A program made the position numbers and the translations under genes. Positions 1-9,405 of a stretch of DNA of 64,000 nt are shown piece by piece (positions within the stretch are counted from its first letter, which is position 1; every line of letters begins with the position of its first letter). The DNA lies in contig NZ_AP012977.1 in NCBI RefSeq assembly GCF_016592595.1, positions 186,001 to 250,000 of the forward strand. Reading direction: 5' to 3'. Origin of the DNA: Abyssogena phaseoliformis symbiont OG214 (GTDB lineage: Bacteria > Pseudomonadota > Gammaproteobacteria > PS1 > Pseudothioglobaceae). Below the pieces are notes generated by a model. That model saw only the letters and a program-made list of their open reading frames with translations. It was not told where the DNA came from and did no database searches.

Positions 1-293
1 AATGCTTCATCAGATTCACCACTAAGCCTGCTAACACCATAATCAACAGCTACAATATCTAGCGCATCACTCTTGGCGTAAAGTAGTAACAAACTTTTTA
101 GCTGCGCGACAAACTTATGATACTTATCAACCTCACGATAATTAAAAGCTTCAAGCAATAATAGTCGCTCGTCACCCTCTATCGGTATATAGGTCAGGTC
201 TAGTGTTTTTAAAAGTTCTAAATTAGTGGTCAATGCTTGCTCAAAAGTAGGCATATCGAATACATCAAAATCAGGCAATTTATTAATATCAAA
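1..293 (-). CDS. Baseplate J-like protein (Mu gp47/P2 gpJ family), N-terminal part
   Basis: The reading frame runs off the left edge. It reads through LPDFDVFDMPTFEQAL, then a segment ending VDYGVSRLSGESDEA, matching the start of P2 gpJ-type baseplate proteins (the family pattern near there is roughly FGVxRLxGESDEALRxR). The protein forms part of the phage baseplate wedge. It follows the gp25-like gene, as in P2 and Mu-like phages. An in-frame TAG lies at 294-296, just upstream of the conserved start, and the first ATG in frame is at 254, so the native start may be damaged. The remainder cannot be judged from here. Confidence 0.75.
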
Positions 294-294
294 C

Positions 295-635
295 TATTTG
301 CAACCTCGATATAAAAACTATGCCGCCCAGTCAAGCCGTCAATATTTAAACTTAACCCTTGGCTCTCCTATTTTGAAATCGCTTCAAAAATCCAACGCGT
401 CGCGAATATGCGCCACTCGCCGTTAAAATCCCTGTCGCTTAATAAGTGCAAATTAGAGCTAAAATCAGGGCGCATAGCGCGCTCACCAAGGCGGGGTCAT
501 TAAAATGCGTAATATGTTGTTGGCAATACTATGTATATTGCTTTACGCTAGTTTCACGAACGCCAGACACGCCAATAAAATCAATATCTTTAAAAGATAA
601 ATCTTTGAGTTGTAGGGTTGTATTGTTGTACTCAT
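295..635 (-). pseudogene. gp25/gpW-like baseplate protein, broken
   Basis: Three frames must be joined to recover the family signature: a start at ATG 635, a segment ending NNILRILMTP, then LGERAMRPDFSSNLH, which is the GSRVMRPDFG-type core of gp25/gpW-like (IraD/gp25 superfamily) baseplate proteins. At least one frameshift precedes that motif and an in-frame TAG follows it, before a segment resembling the family end (GRHSFYIEVA). Its place between V-like and J-like genes is the usual V-W-J order. The start codon overlaps the end of the V gene by a few bases. Clearly non-functional. Confidence 0.75.
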
Positions 636-636
636 A

Positions 637-1098
637 TTAATTTGGTTTACTCGTATTTGCATTGCCGCCGAAGTGGTTGCCTGAATTTTTCGGATGTGTG
701 TGATTAACAAGGCTAATACCATTCACCACCACATCATCACCCAAGCCAGATACATTAATAATTGTCACATTAACATTAACAGTGTTTACGGCGTTAATCG
801 TCATTGTTTTAGACGCTACGCTGTATTCAATACACGTACCGTCTTCATGCTCAGTAATGTCAATATCAGCACTAGCGCCACTTGGCTCTGATAAATCATG
901 GCAAAAAATACCGCGGATAACAAACGCTTCATCAAGCACCAAGACTTGTTCACCCGCCCTTAAAGGTGTCCAGTGTTTTTTAAATGAGTTAGCTATTTGC
1001 AAGACAGGCAAAAAAGGGGTTAAACGCCCACAAACATCAGCACACGCCGTTGATTGCGCGTTATTTTTGATTTGTGAAATTTTGCCCACCTGCGTCAT
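637..1098 (-). CDS. Phage baseplate assembly protein V (spike)
   Basis: A 153-residue protein of the gpV/Mu gp45 family, the trimeric spike at the tip of contractile tails. The N-terminal half resembles the family OB-fold (GRLTPFLPVL, then PLRAGEQVLVLDEAFVIRGI). The second half is a repetitive Thr/Asn/Val-rich beta segment ending in VNHTHPKNSG, like the spike helix tip with its metal-binding His-x-His. The length fits short V proteins. The frame is intact, unlike its neighbours, but an intact frame in a dead prophage does not imply use. The gp25-like gene follows directly. Confidence 0.78.
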   Translation of the reverse strand: MTQVGKISQIKNNAQSTACADVCGRLTPFLPVLQIANSFKKHWTPLRAGEQVLVLDEAFVIRGIFCHDLSEPSGASADIDITEHEDGTCIEYSVASKTMTINAVNTVNVNVTIINVSGLGDDVVVNGISLVNHTHPKNSGNHFGGNANTSKPN

Positions 1099-1233
1099 AC
1101 ACTTTGTTTTTTATTAAGACGGTACAAATTATCCATACAAAATTATTACGTTTAATCCATATAGAGGTATATGAATTGCGACATTTAGAGCAAAAGAGAG
1201 TAATTCGCACTAACTTACAAAACCAAGGAACAA

Positions 1234-2036
1234 ATGAACAGATTATTAATTCAAGCGTTATGCTCAGTTTCACTAGATGCGCTAAAAGACAAATTACGCA
1301 TTACACCAGTGGGAGAAATAAAGGGTATTGACGGACGATATTTTAACGTTGACGGCAAAGCTTTTTTAAAAGACCTAAAAAAAATGCACTAGATTTGCCA
1401 CTCACCAAAAATCACGAGTGGCGCAGCGAAGCCCAAGGCTGGTTTAGTAATTTTGAACTCAGGGACGACGGTATTTATGCAACACTCGAACTTAATGATG
1501 CGGGCGAGGGATTTAATCAAGCGCAAAGCTTTTAAATACCTAAGCTCAGAATTTTTGATTGATTACGAAAGTAAAAAAGTATTCAATTTGAATGGGGTTG
1601 GGTTGGTTACAAAACCTAATCTTTTAAACGAGGCTCTAAATGAGACTCAAACAACAAGTCAACCACAGGAGAACACAATGACTGATAGTGAAAAACAAGA
1701 GTTTAAGCAGCTCAAGCAAGACAACAACGCTTTAAAAGAAACCAATAAAACGATAAAGCGGCGCTGCAACAAAAAAGCGAAGAATTGTAAGCCGAATTTA
1801 ACACACTACAGATTGATACAGCAATCAACTTAGGGCAATTATTGCCCGCCAAAAAAGAGTTTGCCTTAACGCTGGATGAAAATTCACTAACTGCATTTTT
1901 AAAGGGTGAGGCAGAAGCCACACCAAAAACCGACAACAACAATCTTACACCCGATGAACAAGGCGATATTAAAGACACAGTTGACAACAGCATCATGGTA
2001 CAACTCGGATTAAACAACAACAAAGGAGAAGAATAA
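1234..2036 (+). pseudogene. Mu gpI-like phage protease/scaffold, broken
   Basis: Starts at ATG 1234 (MNRLLIQALCSVSLDAL). Joining frames gives ITPVGEIKGIDGRYF, then ELRDDGIYATLELNDAGEG, then KYLSSEFLIDYESKKVF and GLVTKPNLLNEALNE. This is the pattern of Mu gpI-type head maturation proteases, whose C-terminal part serves as scaffold. A C-terminal Lys/Gln-rich coiled segment follows. Frameshifts lie in the A-run near 1378-1384 and near the CTTTT around 1530, and a TAG interrupts about 1788. The last stop overlaps the ATG of the capsid gene, as expected for I followed by T. Pseudogene. Confidence 0.8.
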
Positions 2037-2361
2037 TGGCTGATTTTAATTTAACAAACATACGAGCACTCACAAAAGGCATTAATAAACTGTTTACTAA
2101 CTTTAAGAAAAAGCCTGAGAGTAAATACTTAGATATTGCAACAAAGATTACCACAGCAGACCACACGATTGATTACGCATGGTTAGGTGATTTACCAGCC
2201 ACCCAATCCCACCAATGCACGAGTGGATTACTGAGAGTGTCTTTAAAGCCTATCAAGCTGCGCTTAAACACATTCAAACCACTAAGGCAAAAGTGAATGC
2301 TGAAGGCATAACTGATTTAACGCCAACAAAAGTAAAAATAAGGATAAACGCGTACTTATGA
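2036..2361 (+). pseudogene. Truncated Mu gpT-like major head protein fused to an unrelated C-terminus
   Basis: The first 55 residues (MADFNLTNIRALTKGINKLF, then ITTADHTIDYAWLGDLP) match the N-terminus of Mu gpT-like major capsid proteins, which are normally about 300 residues. After residue 55 the homology stops. Another frame then continues from MHEWITESVFKAYQ to KVKIRINAYL and ends at 2361 in an ATGA overlap with the next gene. The overlap suggests this tail belongs to a different gene that used to precede the ORF at 2358. The simplest reading is a deletion joining the start of T to the end of another structural gene. No capsid could be made. Confidence 0.7.
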
Positions 2362-2730
2362 TAGCAATTAACAAAGCACAAGAACTCATCACTCAAGTGT
2401 TGCCAAAAATTACTTTGCTGCAAGATGCAATCAATACACGTGGCACATACTTGATATTTGACAATATCAAAGTTAATAATGCCAGTATTAGTGATTTTGA
2501 TTATGTGTTTAAGTGTTTTGTAGCAATTAAAACTGCAAGCGCTAATAAAGCACTTGCGTATCAGCCACTAGACGCAGTGTTAAACCCATTAGTTGAAGAC
2601 TGGAAAAACAACGCAAAAATAGAAATTGGCGACATTAAGACCATACGCAATCAAAGGGTTGATTGTGTATCAAATTGAGTTAGTTGTATTGGGCTTTGAG
2701 CCTGAAACTTTTTTAACAAAGGAGAAATAA
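2358..2730 (+). pseudogene. Unassigned phage structural protein, frameshifted
   Basis: Starts at ATG 2358 in a 4-base overlap with the preceding remnant (MIAINKAQELITQVLPKI). The first frame stops at 2678, but a second frame continues with GLIVYQIELVVLGFEPE and stops at 2730, just before the next gene's ribosome site, so one frameshift near 2650 is likely. Size (about 120 residues) and place after the capsid gene suggest a small head-tail joining or tail-terminator protein such as Mu gp37-like (DUF1834), but I see no diagnostic motif. Confidence 0.5.
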
Positions 2731-2732
2731 AA

Positions 2733-2978
2733 ATGCTAGAAAAAATAGACTTACCTCAATCAATTGCTAAAGATTATTCAGCTGATGAGAGTGCAACCAT
2801 ACAAGCAGTCATTGACAATTCACCAAATAAAATTAAAAAAGGCTTAACGTTATTTGAGATATACACTGATGAAAACGACTATAAAAATTACGGTGTATTA
2901 GTTGACACTAGTATTATTGATTTTGAAATTGCAACAATTAAAGCCGCTGATGGCAGCTACAGCTTTTTTGAGGTATAG
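2733..2978 (+). CDS. Hypothetical phage protein, 81 residues
   Basis: Preceded by an AGGAG site at 2720-2724 and followed two bases later by the holin-like gene, so it sits in the plus-strand phage operon. The product is acidic (MLEKIDLPQSIAKDYS, then FEIYTDENDYKNYG), with no signal peptide, membrane segment or cysteine. I do not recognise a family. The frame is intact and codon use looks like its neighbours. Confidence 0.55.
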   Translation: MLEKIDLPQSIAKDYSADESATIQAVIDNSPNKIKKGLTLFEIYTDENDYKNYGVLVDTSIIDFEIATIKAADGSYSFFEV

Positions 2979-2980
2979 AC

Positions 2981-3349
2981 ATGATCTGGAAATTTTTAAC
3001 AAGTGCCATCAAGCCCGTCACTGATTTGGTTGATGACTTATACACTTCAGATGAAGAGCGATTAGTTTTAAAAAACGAGCTAGCAAAAATTGAAAGCAAA
3101 ATGGGACTCAAGTTACTGGATTATGAAAAGCAACTACTCTCAGCCCAATCAAACATCATTGTTGCTGAAGCCCAAGATGGCTCATGGTTACAAAAATCAT
3201 GGCGACCCATCATAACAATGTTGGTATTTTTAGCATTAGTGGTGGCAGGTAGCTTCAGCTGGCTCGGTACACCACTTGCACTCCAAGCGTGGACATTATT
3301 ACAAATCGGCTTAGGGGTTATGTGGTGGGTCGTAGCGCTGAGAAAATAA
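2981..3349 (+). CDS. Holin of the 3-TM/GTA type
   Basis: A 122-residue protein with an N-terminal amphipathic part (MIWKFLTSAIKPVTDLVDDL), a charged helical stretch around residues 25-60, the segment DGSWLQKSWRPI near 67, and two hydrophobic segments at about 74-95 and 98-116. This layout, with the conserved W-x-x-x-x-W-R-P-(I/L) motif, is that of the GTA_holin_3TM family, which forms pores for lysin release. The start follows the previous stop by two bases. A lysozyme remnant exists elsewhere in the prophage (10831-11239). The frame is intact. Confidence 0.72.
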   Translation: MIWKFLTSAIKPVTDLVDDLYTSDEERLVLKNELAKIESKMGLKLLDYEKQLLSAQSNIIVAEAQDGSWLQKSWRPIITMLVFLALVVAGSFSWLGTPLALQAWTLLQIGLGVMWWVVALRK

Positions 3350-3378
3350 CACCTAAATTATTCAATAAAGGCTAGCAC

Positions 3379-3641
3379 ATGGATCAATCAGACACGGCGA
3401 CAAAACATGAAGAAATGGCACGCGATATCGCACTTAGAGAACACCAAGTAAGGCTAAACCAAAGCCAAAGCGGGCAAACTTTTAGCCAATGTTTTGACGA
3501 ATGGCGCGGCGAAGAAGTCGTGTGTTACGGGTATGCTGAAGTGTTAAGCGACGAGCATTTATAAGTGTACAGCCAATGGCAACGCACTGTGTTGATTGTC
3601 AAATTAGATTAGAACAAACAAGGGATGAGTATGTTAAATGA
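3379..3641 (+). pseudogene. TraR/DksA C4-type zinc-finger protein, frameshifted
   Basis: The first frame (from ATG 3379) gives a charged helix typical of small TraR-like proteins (KHEEMARDIALREHQVRLNQ). The second half of the zinc finger appears in another frame as PMATHCVDCQIRLEQTRDEY before TGA at 3641, the usual C-terminal CxxC. The first CxxC is degraded (a single Cys in SQCFDEW). TraR-like proteins bind RNA polymerase through the secondary channel; many Mu-like phages carry one near lysis genes. At least one indel around 3490-3550 breaks it. Confidence 0.7.
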
Positions 3642-3915
3642 AACTTTTCTAGCCAAAGTTCTAGGCTCAGTCATGGGCAGTGCAATTGCGGTCGTATTTA
3701 ACTCTAAAGAGAGTAATAATTTGTTAATGTTTCAGCGGTTCATAATCGGTGCAGTTATTGGGTTTATTTCAGCACCTGTTATTATTGACAAGTTCGGTTG
3801 GACACATACTTTTGATTATTGGCTTGCCAGTGCGGCACTTGCTGGTACGCTCGGCTACTTCTTATTACAACTACTTTTTAGCGATAGACATGCAGAAACA
3901 ATTTTAAAAAAATGA
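3625..3915 (+). CDS. Phage membrane protein, holin-like
   Basis: A 96-residue protein with three hydrophobic stretches (about residues 10-24, 37-54 and 66-84) and a charged C-terminus ending ETILKK. It overlaps the TraR-like frame and its stop overlaps the start of the next gene by four bases (ATGA), showing native phage packing. Small three-TM proteins beside a holin are often second holins or pinholins; the sequence has no further diagnostic motif. Frame intact. Confidence 0.5.
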   Translation: MSMLNETFLAKVLGSVMGSAIAVVFNSKESNNLLMFQRFIIGAVIGFISAPVIIDKFGWTHTFDYWLASAALAGTLGYFLLQLLFSDRHAETILKK

Positions 3916-4310
3916 ACGTAAAGCACCAGTAAAGCAAGGCGCTTATTTGTTGATAAGCACATGACGATTAAAGATATTGCAACGCTTTTATCACTCTCAA
4001 GAACAACGATACACAACTACAAAACGACAGACTTGGTAAAAAGGCGTGGACTGGGATAATTTACGCTTTTTAAAAGCAATTGACAGTGCAGATACCAAGG
4101 GTTCAGAGCAAGAGTTCGTGTCACTGCTTATCCACTCGTTTGAGTCAGCACTTAAAGATTTAGATGCGTCCAAGCCTGAGAAACAGATCAACACAATCAG
4201 TAAATACATTGGCACTTACTATAAGCTCAAAAAGACAACCCTAAGGTAAACACCGCGGCAGTTGCAAAAGATATCATTCACAATATTTCACAAATGGCGC
4301 TAGAGGCATA
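3912..4310 (+). pseudogene. Mu gp27-like protein (DUF1804), broken
   Basis: Joined frames read ARRLFVDKHMTIKDIATLLS, a helix-turn-helix with SRTTIHNYKT, then GVDWDNLRFLKAIDSAD, EFVSLLIHSFESALKDL, KPEKQINTISKYIGTYYKL and a short helical tail ending at 4310. This follows DUF1804 (Mu gp27), a small terminase-like DNA-binding protein in front of the large terminase. Frameshifts are needed near the ATG at 3912, at about 4043 (GGCGTGGAC) and at about 4238. Pseudogene. Confidence 0.72.
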
Positions 4311-4342
4311 AGCGACCTGTGTGATTGGATTTCTAAGCCAAA

Positions 4343-5810
4343 ATGCAGACACAATCGTCAGCAAGATACTCAAATAATTCAGTGAATGCCAAAGATATCA
4401 GCGAACTTTCCCTTTACTTAAAAGCCTTGCCAAGGCTTGCAGACAAGGGCAAAGACAAGCGCATTAAACGCGCCAAAGATGATTTTTTGACGTTTATAAA
4501 AACATACTTCCCGAACCACATCAAAGGTGCAAAGACCGACAGTTCGCATTTTCGTAAGTTCGTACATAAAAATATCGAGTAATTAACAAAGCAACACAAA
4601 AAGCTGGTATTTAAAGCTTATCGAAACAGCGCAAAAACGACAACACTAAGTTAGCTTTTCACGCTTTGGAAAGTTGCAAAACAAGAAGTTAGGAGCGTAG
4701 TTGTAATTGATGCAACGGAGGATACTGTCGGAGAGTTGTTTGAGTTTTTTAAAACAGAATGCGAGGGCAATGCAAATTTTAGATATGATTTTAACCTAAG
4801 CTTTCCAAAAACATGGAGGGAGAAAAACATAGTCATTAGCGTTGATGGGCTTTTGTGTCGTATAAAAGGCTATGGTTCAGGTAAAAAACTAAGGGGGTAT
4901 TAAATTTCTAGCATTCAGACCCGATTTAATTATTGTTGATGATATCGAAAATGATGAATAAGTAGAAAGCAAACAACAGCGCAAAAAACTTGAGAACTGG
5001 TTCAAGAAAGCGGTAATGAAATTACCGAGTTTAAAGAAGGAGTACACATTAGTAGTAGGCACTGTATTGCACAATGATGAGCTATTGCCGTACTTAAGTA
5101 CGCGTAAAGACTTTGTAAGCTTTGATTTTCCACCGGTACGTAAGTTTCCTGATGATACTGATATGCTAAACCCATAAAAAATGGGTATTAGATGACCCAG
5201 AGATTAATGTTAAAGAGATTATGGATGAATATTTCGAGGATATAGATTCATTTATGTCAGAGTATCAAAATACACGGTTATCAAAAGAGGGGCTATTATT
5301 TGATAAATATACCACTTTTGATAAAATGCCAGTATGCGACATATACTGGATAGGTTTAGATTCAGCAATGGGCAAGAAAAAAGGTGACTACCTTAGTGTA
5401 GCTACACTAAGTAAAAAAGATGATAAATTTTACTTAAGTGTTAAAGGTTACCGCATGAGCCCCGTTAAACTCATCCCTCGCATTATCGCTCAATATTCAA
5501 AACTCAGCGCCATCGCACCCACCACCATCACTTGTGAAGTGGCGGCGTTCTAAGAATTTTTTAAAGATGTGTTAAAAAAAGAAGCAAAAAGTATAGATAT
5601 TCCGCTGAGCGTTAAAGAACTACGCAACACTGCACCCAAGGTATTAAGGATTGACAGTATTGCACCTTTAGTTAATGATGGTACTATTTTTTAGTTTGCG
5701 CAAAAGATGCACTACTTATCGAAGAGCTTGATACTTATCCGAGCAGCGCACATGACGACTTATTAGATGTGAGTGAAATGGCGTACCGAATTTTTAGAAG
5801 AGGTGGGAAA
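4343..5810 (+). pseudogene. Phage terminase large subunit, multiply interrupted
   Basis: Recognised from pieces in several frames: FLTFIKTYFPNHIKGAKTDS and FRKFVHKNIE; a Walker A-like segment KAYRNSAKTTT; ATEDTVGELFEFF; a Walker B-like IIVDDIEND; TLVVGTVLHNDELL; then the nuclease domain DIYWIGLDSAMGKKKGDY and SAHDDLLDVSEMAYRIF. The enzyme would package phage DNA using an ATPase motor and an RNase H-like nuclease. At least seven stops or frameshifts occur between 4580 and 5700. The end runs without a gap into a gpG-like sequence, so portal and head morphogenesis genes have been lost. Confidence 0.8.
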
Positions 5811-6159
5811 ATTAATTACAAAGAAGTACGCCCCGTTATGGCAGAAATAGCCAATCAACTGCTCAATACCATTGGGGAACAAGCCCGTGGGGTAAACCAT
5901 GGCAGCCATTGGCAGCATCAACACTCAAGTTTAAAAAGGCAAGCCTTTATATGAAAGCGGACGCTTACAAGAAACCACAGCAGCCATACACGACAACACG
6001 AATGTCACGATTGGCACTAATGCTCACGTCAACGGCTATCCGTATCCTGCCACGCACCAATTCGGTTCTGAAACAGCCTCAAAGCGTAGTTTTATGCCGT
6101 TTGACGACAAAGGCGATATACCCGCTGTTTTGCGAGATGATAAACAGACTGCTTTTTAA
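5811..6159 (+). pseudogene. Mu gpG-like virion morphogenesis protein, broken
   Basis: Frames joined across 5811-6159 give VRPVMAEIANQLLNTIGEQA, then WQ-type linker and PLAASTLKFKK, then GKPLYESGRLQET, VTIGTNAHVNGYPYPATHQF and SFMPFDDKGDIPAVL. This matches the phage virion morphogenesis family (Mu gpG, P2 gpS; tail completion), whose hallmark is KPLxDTGRLxxS followed by an HQFG motif. Two or three frameshifts are present. It directly abuts the terminase C-terminus, which is not the native order. Confidence 0.75.
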
Positions 6160-6650
6160 CTTAAAACAAGCCCAAGCCTATGAAGTAGTCGGCAATACAG
6201 ATGATATTGGCTTTGGCGGTAGAGACAGGCTTGGGTTTACAATCGTCTCTCAAAAAGCAAATACATTTGAGCAACTAGCACAAACTGCGATGAAAGCGGC
6301 TATTGATAAGCAAGGTGAAGCAGATGCAGAGGTTATTTACATCAAACTCTATTCAGACAGAAAGTCTGACTCAAAATTCTGACTATCTGTATGCAATGGC
6401 AGATTATGCACCTGATGGCGGTGGAAACTCAGGCGACCAAGGTTGGGAGTGGAAAGTAGAGGCTGTTGAATCACGAACATTTAAAGATACAAATCTAAAA
6501 GTAATGGCATTATTGAATGATAAAGAAGGTCTCATAAAAGGCATTACTGGTTTTGAGGAGAAGTTAACCCTAATCGCCAAAAAACTTAATATATCTTATG
6601 ATGCTGCTAACAATGGTGTGATACGTAAAAAATATAACGTTGAAAAATAA
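6160..6650 (+). pseudogene. DUF4875-like protein, frameshifted
   Basis: One frame reads YEVVGNTDDIGFGGRDRLGF, then EQLAQTAMKAAIDKQ and AEVIYIKLYSD; after a frameshift near 6378 another reads LYAMADYAPDGGGNSGDQGW. The combination of an FGGRxR motif, a helix, and a late YAPDG motif is that of DUF4875, a domain of unknown function seen in secreted and phage-associated proteins. The last 60 residues are helical (KEGLIKGITGFEEKLTLIA). The end overlaps the nuclease start. Pseudogene; the function was unknown even when intact. Confidence 0.55.
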
Positions 6651-7096
6651 AAGCGCGCAGGCAAGGGTTGTATTAATTGCTGCTTGTTTATCAATTATAA
6701 GCGCCACTCACGCAGCTCAAAAAATATATCGTACTTTTTAAGTTACCAAAGTTCTTAAAGTCTACGATGGCGATACCATTCGTGTTAATTTAGTCAACTG
6801 CACCGAGCCGATGCTGTACAATAACATTGGTATCCGTATCTATGGCATTGATACCCTTGAGATACGCAGCAAATGCCAAAGTGAAAAACGTCTTGCCAAG
6901 ATTGCCCGTGACAAACCCAGAGCCACACTCAAAACCGCTAAAGTGATCACTTTAAAACAAACCGGCCAAGGTAAATGCTTCCCGCATTGTTGGGCGTTTA
7001 TTTGCTGATGGTGTAGATGTTGCAGATGCACTTATTGACCAAAACCTCGCTTTTCGCTATTTTGGCGGCAAAAAACAATCATGGTGCGACAAGTAA
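6640..7096 (+). pseudogene. Secreted thermonuclease-like protein (SNase family), broken
   Basis: A TTG start at 6640 gives a signal peptide (RVVLIAACLSIISATHAAQ). After an in-frame TAA near 6739 the SNase fold continues: VYDGDTIRVNL, GIRIYGIDTLEIRSKCQSEK (with the Arg and Glu of the RxxGIDTPE catalytic motif, Pro replaced by Leu). After another frameshift near 6975 comes VGRLFADGVDVADALIDQNL and a short end. The family cleaves DNA and RNA with Ca2+. It closes the plus-strand phage block. A second SNase-like gene sits at 31122 on the chromosome, with different sequence. Confidence 0.75.
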
Positions 7097-7233
7097 ACAA
7101 AGCAGCATTTTTTAACTAGTAAGTTGTTAAAGAGCTATCATTTAGAGATGGATACAGTCTTATTAATCATTTTTTACATATTTTGATAGACAGATAGTTT
7201 TATTCATCATAAATGAATGACAAAACAACTTAT

Positions 7234-7276
7234 TTATTCTAACTACCAACTTTTAAAAAATTGATAGTTAGAATAA
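7234..7276. terminator. 12-bp inverted repeat between convergent phage blocks
   Basis: TTATTCTAACTA (7234-7245) and its exact complement (7265-7276) are separated by 19 AT-rich bases. It lies between the plus-strand head block, which ends at 7096, and the minus-strand early block, which ends at 7330, so a bidirectional terminator is the likely role. There is no clean T-run on either side, so a protein-binding site is an alternative. The surrounding 7097-7329 contains no gene I can support. Confidence 0.5.
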
Positions 7277-7329
7277 GGATAACCACCTAAACCCTTGTCA
7301 GTTAGTTGCTTTAGAGTATTTAAGCGTTA

Positions 7330-7602
7330 TTAGTTCAACTCAATTGTCAGTGAGTCTTTTTTGTCAATTGCTTGTAGTTTGCGTAGCCTACAGATGTACT
7401 GATTATCAGATTCGCCGTTCCACTTTGTAGTTGGCAATAAGCCACGTCTTTTCTCTAAATAGCTCAATGAGGCTTTGATTTTTGTAACTTCGTTTATCTG
7501 CGTGTAATTTTCTGTAAGCTCACAAGACTGAAACAAGTAAACACCACGAGTATTTTTTCGCCCTTTGGTTGTTCTTTGAAGTTCAAATAATAACTCAAGC
7601 AT
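7330..7602 (-). CDS. Hypothetical phage protein, 90 residues
   Basis: Start chosen at ATG 7602, which overlaps the stop of the upstream membrane-protein gene. The product begins MLELLFELQRTTKGRKNTRG and ends with KLQAIDKKDSLTIELN; it contains SYLEKRRGLLPTTKWNGESD and is basic, with no membrane segment. It may be the last gene of the minus-strand early operon. I do not recognise the family. Confidence 0.45.
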   Translation of the reverse strand: MLELLFELQRTTKGRKNTRGVYLFQSCELTENYTQINEVTKIKASLSYLEKRRGLLPTTKWNGESDNQYICRLRKLQAIDKKDSLTIELN

Positions 7603-7852
7603 CAAACTTAAAATTAAACCAAACACCTGCCACATCTGAGAGTAGAAAAACGGCAACGATCAATAAATCACCCTCTAAAAAACCTTTAATACCAAGCCCT
7701 GAGCTAACCAGCCAACTCAGCTGAATAAAGAAAGTGATCATCATGGACTTTGCAACCTTGCTGCTAATAATCACCCGCATGTTGAGGTGCTTGAGAAATA
7801 CCAGCAGAAACTGGAAAAAACAAACAAGTGCAGCGGCATCAACTGTGCGCAT
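7595..7852 (-). CDS. Small phage membrane protein, 85 residues
   Basis: Two to three hydrophobic segments (about residues 6-20, 38-52 and 64-78) with a basic stretch between the first two (KHLNMRVIISSKVAKSM). It overlaps the downstream ORF by 8 bases, as expected of a phage operon. Small membrane proteins here could be holins or superinfection-exclusion proteins, but nothing in the sequence decides this. Confidence 0.45.
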   Translation of the reverse strand: MRTVDAAALVCFFQFLLVFLKHLNMRVIISSKVAKSMMITFFIQLSWLVSSGLGIKGFLEGDLLIVAVFLLSDVAGVWFNFKFDA

Positions 7853-7979
7853 AACTAATAGCTCGCAGCTTGCTTAGTAAGAACTGCAAGGGAGGCTTGT
7901 GTCTTTGCAATAAGTAGCTCATTTTCTAAAAAAATAGTTTCAGCTTTATAAGTACAGTTTTGAAAGCCTGTGGTCGACG

Positions 7980-9056
7980 CTAAATCTTTTTTTGTTCTTC
8001 AGTAATAAACGTTTCTGCTTCATGTTCTGAGCCAAAGATACAACTACCGCCCGCTGGTTTCCAACGGTCAAAGCCAGCTAACTTTTTCATAACACGATAT
8101 TTGATAATTTCATCGGTCGTACAATTATTACTACTGCTACAACTGTTGTCTTTAAGTTGACAAGTGAACATACCTGCTTTTTTCTCACTCATCCAGTACG
8201 TGCCATCAAACTCGTCAAGCCATTTTTAGCGGTCTTGTCGTCCTTATTTCTACCCAATGCAGCGAGCAGTTTTGTTTTGTTGCATTTTCCCTTGGGCAAG
8301 TTTTGCGCTAACACCTTCTATGAAGGCATTTTTCTCGTCAGAAATGAGTGCTTTGCTCACATCGGTAACTTCAATATCCAGTGTTTTTGGGTCAATCACT
8401 AAGGCTTGGTCAGTATAATAGCGCAGCGCTCTTTTTTAACCTGAAGGTGGAGGTGTAGCCTGCCATCTTCACTGGGTAGTTTGCTTAATTGGTACATGTT
8501 GTCAACTGAGTTTCTAATGTTGTTGGATCCTTGGTAATTCTTGCCGTCTTTGTTAGAATGATGTGGTACTACCACGGTTGCGCCTGCCTCGCGTAAGTTC
8601 ATTATTTGCGTGAAACACTGCATGGTAACATTATCATTATCATTATTGATATTTGTAAAGTTGCACAAGCTGTCAAATACAAACACGCAATTAGCATAAG
8701 CGTCACGAAAACAGCGTCATCACTTAAGCGCTCTAATAAGTCGGGCGGTGTTAGTACGCTTTTAGAGCGTTGTACGTATTGCAAGGTAGGATGGCTTGCA
8801 ACTAATAGATCATTAATATTGCGTTCTTTAAGAGAACGCTCAGCGGATTGTCAAAATCAAGGTAAATGACTTGCTTTGATAGCTGTGTGCAGTGCTTTGC
8901 AATGGCAAAGCCTAGCCAACTTTTGCCATTGCCGCCATCGGCATAAAAAAGCGTGATTAAGCCTTCGGCAAGAAAATCACTAATGATGAAGTTAGTATTG
9001 GCGTTAAAGTCATCAACTACTAAGCTTGTGCCATTTAAAAAGTCTAGTGTGTTCAT
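7980..9056 (-). pseudogene. RepA-like AAA ATPase (AAA_25), broken
   Basis: The N-terminal frame (ATG 9056) carries FLAEGLITLFYADGGNGKSW, a Walker A motif of the RepA/AAA_25 hexameric helicase group, then QVIYLDFDNP. After frameshifts come QYVQRSKSVLTPPDLLERL, a Walker B-like VFVFDSLCNFTNI, the EAGATVVVPHHSNKDGKNYQ motif with the sensor His-His, and NSVDNMYQLSK. Another frame continues with VIDPKTLDIEVTDVSKALI and ends at 7980. At least three frameshifts (near 8850, 8690 and 8395) and stops near 8230 interrupt it. It would have acted in phage DNA metabolism. Confidence 0.75.
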
Positions 9057-9404
9057 ATAGTCCTCAGGGCTAGTTTAAGTAGCTCGTCTTGCATCGTAAT
9101 GCCATTAGTGCTCATGTAATCAATAGTTTGATTATGCTTGGATCTTCTTTTTTCAATGGCATTGAAAGGCTTAAAAAGGTTCTGTGGCCGCTTTGTAGTC
9201 TGAACTCTTGTTGCATAGCTGCATGATTGTGTGGCGCTTACCACCTAATAAATACGTGCGCCTTTTTGACCTTTTCAATTCAAATTCAGATAATGTACAC
9301 GCCCCTTACCTGTATTTTCTATGTGTAAAAGAAATACTACAATCAAACATCAAAGCCAATTGCTTCGCTGTATAGTCTTTATTGTTGATGGTTACCATGT
9401 TCAT
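9053..9404 (-). pseudogene. Small DNA-binding-like phage protein, broken
   Basis: ATG 9404 opens MNMVTINNKDYTAKQLALMF, a pattern like a short helix-turn-helix. After a TAA near 9293 the same frame continues with SEFELKRSKRRTYLLGGKRH, then a shift leads to a tail ending at 9053 that overlaps the RepA-like start. I cannot name the family. Stop plus frameshift make it a pseudogene. Confidence 0.45.
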
Positions 9405-9405
9405 A

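Noticed and set aside
782-1117. Long plus-strand ORF opposite the baseplate V gene
   Set aside because: It lies antisense to a gene with clear family motifs, and its translation shows no family pattern.
7855-7986. Minus-strand ORF fragment with LENELLIAKTQASLAVLTKQ, spanin-like position
   Set aside because: No start codon is in frame before an upstream stop and it is short; may be a remnant but no family can be claimed.
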